A program made the position numbers and the translations under genes. The notes below the pieces were generated by a model. The model saw only the letters and a list, made by a program, of their open reading frames with translations. It did not search any database and was not told where the DNA came from. From Thermoguttaceae bacterium (GTDB lineage: Bacteria > Planctomycetota > Planctomycetia > Pirellulales > Thermoguttaceae): DNA of 43,805 bases. Each line of letters begins with the position of its first letter. The first letter of the stretch is position 1. The stretch covers positions 9,442-53,246 of the forward strand of contig JAQVHZ010000010.1 of NCBI GenBank assembly GCA_028695965.1. The letters run 5' to 3'. Below, one piece after another: positions 24,575 through 32,502 of this stretch.

Positions 24575-25687
24575 TCATATTACGAGTTGGTTTGCCATTG
24601 TTTTTTTGCAGAGAGCAGAAATGAGAACTGATTTTGGCGGACAAACAGCGGCTAATACAATATCTTGAAAACAAGGCTCTGGGTTATTGTTTTGTCCTGC
24701 CTTAATGGGACCAGCATACAAAGCGGAGTCGCTAAGCTCAATAACTTTTCCACTTTCAGACAACTTGTACTTGTTCGCATAGGAAAAAGCCAGAATGTTA
24801 ACCTCGTTTGTATATTCAGAGAGTAGCCGGTGAAGATCCAGCGCCGTGCTAGAAGATATATACTCCGCAAGCACATCTTGCAACACCCATATTGTTCTTC
24901 CACCCCATTCCAGAGCCACCTGAGACTTGACAATCAATTGACTTGCCATTCTTGCCCAAACTTGCCGATAGTTTATTCCCGGAGCCAAATGGTCTTTCCC
25001 TAACATACAGTCCTCAAGCGCTTGTGGAATGCAACTCCTTTTGCGCTTGTTTCCTCCTGACGTGCTTGAAGTCATAACCTCAACAATTACGGGAGTTCCA
25101 ATAGGAAAGTCTTCAAGGTAAACCTCTCCGCCTCGAAGAGCAAAAGTATAGCCTGCATCTCTAAGGTTTTTCTCTAAGGTTATGTTATCCACCCCTGAAA
25201 TACATACCGCTTCTGATAACTTCACTCGACCAATGGGCATTAGGATATAATCAAAAGTGTAATCGAAAGCATGCAAGTCGTCTTCGGCGTCATCACTCTC
25301 ATACTTGATTTTGGTTTCTGTCCATATGCCAATTCTATCGCCAGAATTAAAGCCGCACTTGTCAAGCAAAATGCTCTGAGTTGTTCCGCGAAGAATCGAC
25401 TCATTTGCATATTTCCCCATATAGAACAGTCGTCTCGGACATATTATCCATGGGGCTTCATTGTCCTTGACTTGTATTGAACATACGCCAGACGGGATTC
25501 TCTGCAATCCGGGAAAGAGCGCCTGCATTTCGGGGCAGTCCCGCAACTCGATATCGGACATATGTCTATTACCCCCGCCGTCGCACTTGTCTGAAATAAA
25601 AGGACAGTATGCCCTTTTTCGTGACTCTACAACTGATGGACTGTGGTCTTCGACGGGATAACCTAATAATTCGTAGATTCTGGGCAT
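24575..25687 (-). CDS. NotI-family type II restriction endonuclease
   Basis: A 370-residue endonuclease-like protein. A cysteine-rich N-terminal region (C28 in YCPF, C35, C51, C69 in SGVCSI, C83 in IICPRR) matches the iron-binding fold unique to NotI and EagI relatives. The segment PVIVEVMTSSTSGG (about 195-215) fits a PD-(D/E)XK catalytic strand, although I cannot assign each catalytic residue. It would cut unmodified DNA; NotI relatives recognise GC-rich sites such as GCGGCCGC or CGGCCG. The start overlaps the methyltransferase 3' end by 25 bp and is translated second, so protection can precede cutting. More A+T-rich than the surrounding chromosome. The family call rests on recognised motifs, not on a search. 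Confidence 0.75.
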   Translation of the reverse strand: MPRIYELLGYPVEDHSPSVVESRKRAYCPFISDKCDGGGNRHMSDIELRDCPEMQALFPGLQRIPSGVCSIQVKDNEAPWIICPRRLFYMGKYANESILRGTTQSILLDKCGFNSGDRIGIWTETKIKYESDDAEDDLHAFDYTFDYILMPIGRVKLSEAVCISGVDNITLEKNLRDAGYTFALRGGEVYLEDFPIGTPVIVEVMTSSTSGGNKRKRSCIPQALEDCMLGKDHLAPGINYRQVWARMASQLIVKSQVALEWGGRTIWVLQDVLAEYISSSTALDLHRLLSEYTNEVNILAFSYANKYKLSESGKVIELSDSALYAGPIKAGQNNNPEPCFQDIVLAAVCPPKSVLISALCKKTMANQLVI

Positions 25688-26784
25688 AGAATAATCTCTC
25701 TAATTCTTTCCGCAACTTGCTTCGCCAGAGGGGGCGGGACTGAATTTCCAACCTGCCGGTGCTGGTCCAAATTCTTGACGGCTCCCGATCTTCCCCTAAT
25801 AGGACCTCGTAAGACGTAGTCGTCAGGATAACCGTGAATTCTCATATATTCCCTTGGCGTTAGATATCTGTCTTCGGTCGGATGATAAAAGATTTCACCT
25901 CCTCTAAGCGTGTTTGACGGCTTGTCTCTACTGACCCTTAGGAATTTAGTGGTGTCCTTTTTGGTTAATTTCCCTCTTTGCTCTGCTGGCAGATGAGTTT
26001 GAGAAGAAAGATTCTTGCCTTCTGGAACGCCGTGAATACGCTCGCGATCTCTTTTCGGAGTAACGTCATAGTGGCTATTGTCGGGAATTGCATCTCCGTT
26101 GTCTTTTTTCAAAGGAGCGCCAAGACCATTGAGAACGTCGCCCACCGTCACATATGGATTTAGTGGAAACAAACCGCCACAGTTCTCCAGCCTGTCGTGC
26201 GTTGCTTCTGGAAATACAAAACCATTTGGTTTCTTCGTTGCAACAATAAAAACTCTCTCTCTCAGCTGGGGAACTCCATAATCAGCAGCAAGCATTACTT
26301 TCCATTTCGGAACATAACCGAGTTCTTCTAGCTGATGAATGAAGTTTCGTAAGACTCCCCCTTTTTTTCCAGATAAATCTTTCGCATTAAGCAACCCCTT
26401 GACTTGCTCGACCATAATTGCCTTTGGAGATAAAACTTTTGCAAATCTTATTATTTGGTAAAGAAGCAACCCCCGTTCATCTTCAAGTGATTTTTGTTTT
26501 CCAATTTGAGAAAAAGCTTGACATGGGGGACCTCCAAACATAAGTTCTAATTCGCCGGGCTTTATATTTATATCGTCGAGAATTTGTTGAGGGTCAATTT
26601 TCTTAATATCGCATTCGTAGACTATCGTATCCCTTTTTTCTCGCGCTATATTTTCCCTTAGTGTGTCGCAACAATTTTTATCAAGTTCAACACAGGCGCA
26701 AATATTGAAGCCGGCTTGCTGCACTCCTATATCCATTCCGCCAGCGCCAGAGAAAAGGGAAATCGCGAGCATATTATTTGTCAT
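25663..26784 (-). CDS. DNA (cytosine-5-)-methyltransferase
   Basis: A 373-residue C5-cytosine methyltransferase, the protecting half of the type II system. Motif I FSGAGGMDIG (11-20), motif IV GGPPCQAFSQIGKQ with catalytic C88, motif VI as E126-Q-V rather than the common ENV, motif VIII QLRERVF and motif X QVGNSVPP are all present. The target recognition domain lies between motifs VIII and IX and is followed by LTPREYMRIHGYPDDY. The start at 26784 is preferred because GGAGG lies upstream at proper spacing; a longer frame to 26823 lacks one. The downstream endonuclease gene overlaps it. Base composition is unlike the flanking host genes. Confidence 0.93.
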   Translation of the reverse strand: MTNNMLAISLFSGAGGMDIGVQQAGFNICACVELDKNCCDTLRENIAREKRDTIVYECDIKKIDPQQILDDINIKPGELELMFGGPPCQAFSQIGKQKSLEDERGLLLYQIIRFAKVLSPKAIMVEQVKGLLNAKDLSGKKGGVLRNFIHQLEELGYVPKWKVMLAADYGVPQLRERVFIVATKKPNGFVFPEATHDRLENCGGLFPLNPYVTVGDVLNGLGAPLKKDNGDAIPDNSHYDVTPKRDRERIHGVPEGKNLSSQTHLPAEQRGKLTKKDTTKFLRVSRDKPSNTLRGGEIFYHPTEDRYLTPREYMRIHGYPDDYVLRGPIRGRSGAVKNLDQHRQVGNSVPPPLAKQVAERIREIILCPESTNY

Positions 26785-27136
26785 AGCTTTCCTCCGATAA
26801 ACGAAACCCCATTCTGCTTCCATCTCACATTACCCGAAGAGTAAACATATACAGTTTCCTCATAACAAAAATGCATAAAATGACATTCTTGATTTTGTAG
26901 AGATTTTCGACCAGGAAAAATCGTTCACAAAATTATGGAATATCCTGCGCATACATTATAAAAAGCCTCTCAAAGTTCTGCAAGCGTATTTTTCACAATA
27001 TTAGCTATTATTTGACCGCATATGCCAATATTTAGTCGTGCTCAGAGAAAATTGTAATGATAACAAGTCGATCAGGTCGACAACGACTTTCCATAAAGCC
27101 GCTTAGACTAATCCTTATCGGCGCTCTTCAGCCCTG
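26785..27136. other. A+T-rich upstream region of the RM genes
   Basis: No gene is supported. The stretch is A+T-rich with several TATA-like words on the minus strand, but no -35/-10 pair at good spacing could be chosen as the methyltransferase promoter. From about 27057 the plus strand is open into the repeat copy, without a ribosome site. Confidence 0.5.
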
Positions 27137-27371
27137 GGACAACCCGTTTATCACCGGCGCTATGACCCAAGCGGTCTGCGTTGTCCTAATGGTCGCCGTC
27201 AGCTTCGTTACGCGTCCGAGAGAAGCAGAAGCGATCGCGCCCTTGACCTTCTCCGTGAAGAACCTGCGCCTGCCCGCCGACGAGCCGAAACGACCGTTCT
27301 ACCAAAGCGTGCCGTTCTGGTGGGTTCTCTTCGTCGCGTTTTACGTCGGGCTCTACGTCTGGCTCTGGCAA
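27137..27371 (+). pseudogene. Duplicated 3' fragment of the symporter gene
   Basis: Carries the last 78 codons of the symporter with three nucleotide differences, without a start region. The stop TAA of the intact gene reads CAA here, so the frame runs on through the terminator region to 27617. It is a by-product of the target duplication and not expected to be functional. Confidence 0.85.
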
Positions 27372-27508
27372 GACAACCCTTTGCCGACAAGCGCCCAAAG
27401 AATAAGGGACGCCTTGTTCGGCGTCCCTTGCGCTCAGACAGACTCGGAAGAACGCGCGGACGAAAGGTTCGCGCGTTCTGTTCGTTCTAGGGCTAACCTC
27501 AAATGTCG
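27137..27508 (+). repeat. Right copy of the 372-bp direct repeat
   Basis: Counterpart of 24065-24436, offset exactly 3072 bp with no indel. It covers the symporter tail, the terminator hairpins and the last codons and stop of the minus-strand oxidoreductase gene, so this end keeps the intact junction with that gene. Confidence 0.95.
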
Positions 27509-28629
27509 ACCCACTTGCGTTCGGCAAAGGACCGATCGATCGCGTCGAGAACGCGCTGACATTTCAAGCCGTCTTCGAACGACGGCGCGTACGGACGTCC
27601 TTCGGCGAGCGCCGTAATCAAATTCGCAATTTCCAAGACGAACGTGTCCGCGTAGCCGATACCGTGCCCTTGCGGCCAAGGACCGCCCCCGTAAGGATGG
27701 CTGTCGTCCGTCGCGTTGATTCGAGTAAACCCTTGCGTCTGCTTCGACTCGGTCTTGTCGCAGAAGAGCAGGTAGTTCTGATCTTCGAAATCCCAGTAGA
27801 TCGAGCCTTTCGAGCCGTTGATCTCGATGCAGTTATGGTTCTTTCTGCCGCCGGCGAATCGGGTCGCTTCGAAATTCCCAGTCGCTCCGTTGTCGAACTC
27901 GCAGATGAACTGCGCGACGTCGTCGACCGTTACGTCCCCAAGGGGCGCGTTCGGCTCGTTCGAAATCGGACGCCGCTTGACAAACGTCTTCAGCTGCGCG
28001 ACCAGCGAAACGATCTCGCCGCCCGTGATGAACCGGGAGAGGTCGATCGAGTGGGACCCCAAGTCGCCCAGCGCGCCGGAGCCCGCGAGCTCCTTGTTGA
28101 ACCGCCAGACCATCGGACCTTTTTCGTCCCAATCTTGCGCGTAGCGCGCATGGACGTGATAGATCTCGCCCAAGCGGCCCTCGTCGACCAGCTCTTTTGC
28201 CAGCGCGGTCGCGGGCGTGAACCGGTACGAGAACCCGCACGCGGAAGTTACGTTGTTCTTCTTGACCGCTTCCCACATCGCTTCGGCGGACGCTAAGTCG
28301 TTTGCCAACGGCTTTTCGCAAAGGACGTGCTTGCCGTTTTCCGCCGCGGCGATCGCCATGTCGCGATGCAGGAAGCCGGGCGAAGCGACGCTGACCAGGT
28401 CGATATCGTCGCGCGCGACCAGCTTGCGCCAGTCGGTCTCGATCTCTCGCCAGCCGAATTTGTCGGCGAATTTGCGCAGATTCTCTTCCGAGTCTTTGGC
28501 GCAGACGCAGACCGTCTCGATATTAGCGGGCAAGTCGTACCAAATGCCGGCGTTGCGAAACGCGTTCGAGTGCGCGACGCCCATGAACTGATGGCCGATG
28601 AGACCAACGCGAATAGTCTTTTTCGTCAT
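27499..28629 (-). CDS. Gfo/Idh/MocA-family NAD(P)-dependent oxidoreductase
   Basis: A 376-residue cytoplasmic sugar-type dehydrogenase. The N-terminal Rossmann fold begins RVGLIGHQFMGVAHSNAF; the family motif CEKP has E105-K106-P107; and the catalytic segment GDLGSHSIDL holds D189 and H193. Substrates of the family are inositols, sugars and sugar acids; here the operon context (deacetylase, aminotransferase) suggests an amino or keto sugar. Its start overlaps the aminotransferase stop in ATGA (28626-28629). Its last codons lie inside the right copy of the direct repeat. Confidence 0.92.
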   Translation of the reverse strand: MTKKTIRVGLIGHQFMGVAHSNAFRNAGIWYDLPANIETVCVCAKDSEENLRKFADKFGWREIETDWRKLVARDDIDLVSVASPGFLHRDMAIAAAENGKHVLCEKPLANDLASAEAMWEAVKKNNVTSACGFSYRFTPATALAKELVDEGRLGEIYHVHARYAQDWDEKGPMVWRFNKELAGSGALGDLGSHSIDLSRFITGGEIVSLVAQLKTFVKRRPISNEPNAPLGDVTVDDVAQFICEFDNGATGNFEATRFAGGRKNHNCIEINGSKGSIYWDFEDQNYLLFCDKTESKQTQGFTRINATDDSHPYGGGPWPQGHGIGYADTFVLEIANLITALAEGRPYAPSFEDGLKCQRVLDAIDRSFAERKWVDI

Positions 28630-29822
28630 GATTCGCCCTTAACCTTTCGATATGCTTCTTCAAATTGACGCGCCGCCGCGTCGATCTCTTCGTCCGTCGA
28701 ATTGACGTTCACGCCGAACCCCGAGCCGAGCCCCGCGTCGACGACCCCGACGCTAAGATTGATCGAACGCGCCATCAGGTCGTCCGTACGGGGATACGCC
28801 CCGTAACCGTAAGGCTGACCGTGATCTTTCAGGAACGCGTTGATATGGTCCATGTTCGAATAGACGTGCCAGCCGGTGTCCTGAACCGGGACCGTGCCGA
28901 GCAGCTCGCAAATCTTTAGCGTTTCTTCGGCGGTATCCAAAATAACCGTGCAGACCGCTACGCTTTCGCCCTGTTCGTCGTTCAGGACGCGGAACTTCAA
29001 GCCGGGGATCTGAGCGAGACGGCTCTTGAACTTCCCTTTGACCTCGCGCAGTCGGGCTACCAACTTAGGCAGTTTCGCCATCTGCGCCAGCGCGAACGCG
29101 GACGTTACTTCGTTCGCGCGGAAATTGATCCCGATAATTCCAAGGTCGCGCGTGCCTTCTCTGCCGGAGGGCGTCCCTTGATGATGGAACTCAAACACGC
29201 GTTCGTACTTTTCCGGGTCGTCCGTAACGACCATGCCTCCTTCGCCGGTCGTGATCGTCTTGAAGAAGTTGAGCGACATCGCCCCGACGTCCCCGAGCGT
29301 GCCCGCGCTCTTGCCGCGATAGGTCGCGCCGACCGCCTGACACGAGTCTTCAACGACCGAAAGACCGTGTTCTTTTGCAATTTCGAGGATCGCGTCCATC
29401 TGGCACATATTGCCGAGCATATGGACCGGCATAATCGCTTTTGTCTTTGGCGTGATCTTCTTCTTGACGTCTTCCGGGTCGATCGTCAAGCTCTCGTCGA
29501 TCTCCGCCAAGACGGGGACGCCGCCTAGGAAGGCGACGGTCGTATAGGTCGCGACGTAGCTATACGCCGGCACGATAACTTCGTCGCCCGGCTTGAGCCC
29601 GACGGCGAAGAGCGCCGACAGAATCGACGCGGTGCCGGACGTCGTCGCCAGAGCGTACTTGCAGTTGAATTGACGCTCTGCGGCGCGCTCGAGTTCGACC
29701 GTCTTCTGTAAGAATTTCGGGTTCTTGACGTCGCCGAAACGAAAGAGGTATTGGGAATCCAGAACTTCGGCGATCGCCTGTTTTTCTTCTTCTCCAACCC
29801 AAAAAGCTCCTGGACCGGGCAT
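28626..29822 (-). CDS. DegT/DnrJ/EryC1/StrS-family PLP aminotransferase
   Basis: A 398-residue PLP-dependent enzyme of the sugar aminotransferase family, which typically transfers an amino group to a keto sugar. The cofactor lysine is K188 in LNFFKTITTGEGG; D159 in VVEDSCQAVGA binds the pyridine nitrogen; TSGTAS (61-66) holds the phosphate. Length is normal. AAGGAG lies 7 nt before the start. It lies in an operon between PIG-L deacetylase and oxidoreductase genes, and is coupled to the latter by ATGA. Catabolic dehydratase-type relatives of this family exist, so deamination or dehydration is possible too. Confidence 0.92.
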   Translation of the reverse strand: MPGPGAFWVGEEEKQAIAEVLDSQYLFRFGDVKNPKFLQKTVELERAAERQFNCKYALATTSGTASILSALFAVGLKPGDEVIVPAYSYVATYTTVAFLGGVPVLAEIDESLTIDPEDVKKKITPKTKAIMPVHMLGNMCQMDAILEIAKEHGLSVVEDSCQAVGATYRGKSAGTLGDVGAMSLNFFKTITTGEGGMVVTDDPEKYERVFEFHHQGTPSGREGTRDLGIIGINFRANEVTSAFALAQMAKLPKLVARLREVKGKFKSRLAQIPGLKFRVLNDEQGESVAVCTVILDTAEETLKICELLGTVPVQDTGWHVYSNMDHINAFLKDHGQPYGYGAYPRTDDLMARSINLSVGVVDAGLGSGFGVNVNSTDEEIDAAARQFEEAYRKVKGES

Positions 29823-29882
29823 CGTGTGCTCCTTATAAATAGTTGAATTGCTTGGTTATGGAAGGCAGGGGCAGGGGACTCA

Positions 29883-30626
29883 TCAGCGCTCGCAAATCCA
29901 GATGCCGGCGACTTGTCGATATTGAGGAAGCGGATGTTCCACGAAGGTTCTGCCCCAGCGGACCGAAGGACGAAACGCTTCGGCGTACTTGCAGCCCGCT
30001 TGGAACCCGCGATAAGAAGCCGGAACTTGCAGGAACCCGGACATATCGGTCCCGTAAATGTCGAGCATCCATTGGTTTTGGCTCTCGTGCTTCGAGACCA
30101 TTTCGACCTTGGTCTCGAACGTCGACGTAATATCGACGTAGAACTGCGGCTCGAACCCGACTCCGGCGGGCGTGTCCATATAGTAGACGAGCGGAATTTT
30201 TTTCGTCGTCGGGGCCGTTTCCGTCTTGATGAGCGGTATCGACGCCATATGGACGCAGTCGTCGACAATTTTCGAGGACGTCGAGTGGTCCGGATTATAG
30301 TCGTCTTTCCAGTGGCAGAAGACGACGTCAGGGGCCGCGATCCGGAACGCCTCGATAAACGCCAGCCGTGTCTCGCGCGTGTCGAACAGGAACTCGTCGT
30401 CGAAATCGAGCATGATCAATTTCGCGCCGATGACCGCCGCGCCCGCTTCGGCCTCGTTGCGCCGAATCGCTTTAATCTCCTCCATCGTATGGGTCGAGGA
30501 GCCGATATTGCCGCTCGTCGCAACGCAGAAAAAGACGTTCGCGCCCGTCTTCGCATACAGTGCGGCCGTGCCGCCCGCATAGGATTCAATGTCGTCCGGA
30601 TGCGCGCCGACAAATAATACGTTCAT
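29883..30626 (-). CDS. PIG-L family deacetylase
   Basis: A 247-residue zinc-dependent N-deacetylase of the PIG-L/LmbE family, which removes acetyl groups from N-acetylglucosamine-type sugars. The metal motif AHPDD (H9, D11, D12) starts the protein and the third ligand H114 lies in NPDHSTSS. GGAGGAGG precedes the start codon. First gene of a three-gene operon with a sugar aminotransferase and a dehydrogenase, which suggests processing of an acetylated amino sugar. No signal peptide, so cytoplasmic. Confidence 0.92.
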   Translation of the reverse strand: MNVLFVGAHPDDIESYAGGTAALYAKTGANVFFCVATSGNIGSSTHTMEEIKAIRRNEAEAGAAVIGAKLIMLDFDDEFLFDTRETRLAFIEAFRIAAPDVVFCHWKDDYNPDHSTSSKIVDDCVHMASIPLIKTETAPTTKKIPLVYYMDTPAGVGFEPQFYVDITSTFETKVEMVSKHESQNQWMLDIYGTDMSGFLQVPASYRGFQAGCKYAEAFRPSVRWGRTFVEHPLPQYRQVAGIWICER

Positions 30627-30725
30627 ATAACGCCTCCTCCGATAGGGTCTGGAATAACGCTGGAATGAATGCGCCGCGAAGACAAAATGTCTGCGCCGCC
30701 CGCCGCAAAAATGCGACTGAAGTCC

Positions 30726-30754
30726 ATTATACTTGCTGAGAAATCAGAATGCAA
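30726..30754 (-). promoter_or_regulatory. Sigma70 promoter of the deacetylase operon
   Basis: On the minus strand TTGCAT (30749-30754) and a perfect TATAAT (30726-30731) with 17-bp spacing, about 100 bp upstream of the PIG-L start. No clear terminator for the BREX operon was seen between 30755 and 30833. Confidence 0.7.
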
Positions 30755-30833
30755 GGGAAATTAGAAAACGTGTAGAATTGTTGCAAATTTTTGACGAGGA
30801 AGCGGCTCCTTCAGGCGTCGTTCTCGACGTCAA

Positions 30834-31046
30834 TCATTCGTCGCTCCCGCCAAAGAGCGTGCAGCCTTGGTCTTTGAACTCCTCGATCTTTGCTGTCAGA
30901 AACTCAAGATCGACCTCGAAATATTCGGCAAGGTGTTCGTAACAATAGAATACTTGTGTATCCTTGTCGATCAGCTTCTTATTCAAACCGATCTCGTTTC
31001 TTTTAACGATCGGTTTTCCGCATACGTAACAAATTATTTGCTGCAT
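30834..31046 (-). CDS. Small zinc-binding protein at the end of the BREX operon
   Basis: A 70-residue protein with a likely zinc site: C6-x2-C9 near the N-terminus and C35-x2-H38 in YCYEHLAEYFEV, followed by an amphipathic helix. It begins 5 nt after the brxL stop, on the same strand and with the same A+T-rich composition, so it is transcribed with the BREX genes. I do not recognise it as a canonical type 4 BREX component; it could be an accessory factor or regulator. The gene is short, but the paired Cys/His pattern and tight spacing support it. Confidence 0.7.
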   Translation of the reverse strand: MQQIICYVCGKPIVKRNEIGLNKKLIDKDTQVFYCYEHLAEYFEVDLEFLTAKIEEFKDQGCTLFGGSDE

Positions 31047-31051
31047 CTTTT

Positions 31052-32494
31052 TTACAACCCGCGAACCTTCAAATAGGGTATGTCTTTGCCTCCAAATTCT
31101 TCGGGGTCTAGTTTGCCTAATTGACGTTTGATAATATCGCGCATTTCGGAGGCTCGTCTAAAACAATATCTATCGAAATCGCGAGGGTCTATGTCTCCTG
31201 CGTCGCGAACGTTGGGAAAGAACAGTTTCAAATATGCCGTTGAGATACGCTTGATTGCTTCCGTGTCGCGCGTGTCGGCGGCTTCGGGGACTTCGAGCAA
31301 CTCGTCAACAATTCCGCGATAGCTTATGTCTTCGCGAAGCTCGTGTAAGATCGATGTGAAATACTCAGAATTTAACGCCCAGTCTGCAATTTTCAAATCG
31401 TCGTTCATGCGCGGAATATCCCAACCTTTGATAAAACCATGGAAACGATCAATTAACGCCGATTCATGAAAGACTTCTGGAAGCTCGCCCAGTATGTTGC
31501 CATAACCGTCGGTTCTCATTGCCCCCATACTGACGTTGCCGCTAAGAACAAGCCCGGCGTCGGCTTTGCCCGCATAATTCCCAACGGTAAACGTTCCCGA
31601 CTCCAGGTAGCCTTTCAGAGCGCCCCGCATCTCGTCGACGTCGGTGAACCTGATGGTCTGCACTTCGTCCAAAACGACAAAATCGTTTCCGGCAATCAAA
31701 CCTTCCGTCTTTTTAGAAATGTCGTAAAACATCTTGGCGCGGCTCATAACGCCGCCGCTGGAAAGCCAACCAAAACGACTTACACGCCCGTAAAGGTAAG
31801 ATTTTCCAGTTCCTTTCGGCGCTAATTCGATTAAGTTGAGACGTTTTTCGACAAAGGGCAACAACCGAGTCAACACTGCTAATTTCTGGCGTTCGTCTTC
31901 ATAACCGTCGGCATTGTAGTCGATTGCGCCTAAGAGAACGTTTAACCATTCGGTAAAGGAAAATTCACGCCTTGCGTCTTTGTAATATTCTAAATCGATG
32001 GTGTAGGGACAGAAGTTCTCAAACCCCACCAGTTTAATACGTCCTTCGATCTTTTGTAACTTATCCGGGAAGCGGTAGTTAAGTTTCAGTATTCCCCAGG
32101 TTTCGCGACCGTTCGTCAATTCGTCCTTGAAGTCGTTCCAGTCAACGGGGTCAATAAATGTTTCCTTAAATCGCAATCCGTAATCAGGAAGCTCAAAGGA
32201 AATACCAGCTGTTTGGACGTCGATTTCGACTCGAATTTTTGCGAGGATCTTTATTTGTTCCCCCTCGGTGATGAGACGGTCTTTGAGTACGTTCCAGCCC
32301 TCTTTATCCGGCAAATTTTTACGAATAAAGGCGTCGACGCGGTCAATCCCTACATTTCCTTCGTCGTCGGCGAATCGTTGCAAGAGCCAGTCGCGCATAA
32401 AAGACGGCAAACTGAGACTAGAAAAAAACGAGGTTTTTCTCAGGTCTTTGTAAACGACCATATCGTCGAAACAATCGCGTAATTTGTCAATCAT
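31052..32494 (-). CDS. brxL: BrxL-type AAA+ ATPase of type 4 BREX
   Basis: A 480-residue member of the BREX BrxL family. The AAA+ core shows Walker A APKGTGKS (K231, S232), Walker B DFVVLDE (D276, E277), a sensor-like LVLSGN (about 316-320) and an arginine-finger-like ALIDRF (R350). Type 1 BrxL is about 680 residues with a Lon-like protease domain at the C-terminus; this protein ends soon after the ATPase and shows no Ser/Lys protease motif. BrxL proteins are ring-forming DNA-bound ATPases needed for defence. It lies 8 nt after pglZ and 5 nt before the zinc-protein gene. Confidence 0.85.
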   Translation of the reverse strand: MIDKLRDCFDDMVVYKDLRKTSFFSSLSLPSFMRDWLLQRFADDEGNVGIDRVDAFIRKNLPDKEGWNVLKDRLITEGEQIKILAKIRVEIDVQTAGISFELPDYGLRFKETFIDPVDWNDFKDELTNGRETWGILKLNYRFPDKLQKIEGRIKLVGFENFCPYTIDLEYYKDARREFSFTEWLNVLLGAIDYNADGYEDERQKLAVLTRLLPFVEKRLNLIELAPKGTGKSYLYGRVSRFGWLSSGGVMSRAKMFYDISKKTEGLIAGNDFVVLDEVQTIRFTDVDEMRGALKGYLESGTFTVGNYAGKADAGLVLSGNVSMGAMRTDGYGNILGELPEVFHESALIDRFHGFIKGWDIPRMNDDLKIADWALNSEYFTSILHELREDISYRGIVDELLEVPEAADTRDTEAIKRISTAYLKLFFPNVRDAGDIDPRDFDRYCFRRASEMRDIIKRQLGKLDPEEFGGKDIPYLKVRGL

Positions 32495-32502
32495 TGCAAA
32501 CC

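Larger units (their letters stand above)
24437..27136. mobile_element. Inserted restriction-modification island
   Basis: A 2.7-kb A+T-rich segment lying exactly between the two 372-bp repeats. It contains only the methyltransferase and endonuclease genes plus non-coding flanks. No transposase, integrase or terminal inverted repeat is visible. The arrangement fits insertion of a type II system with long target duplication, as described for restriction-modification genes in Helicobacter. Confidence 0.75.
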
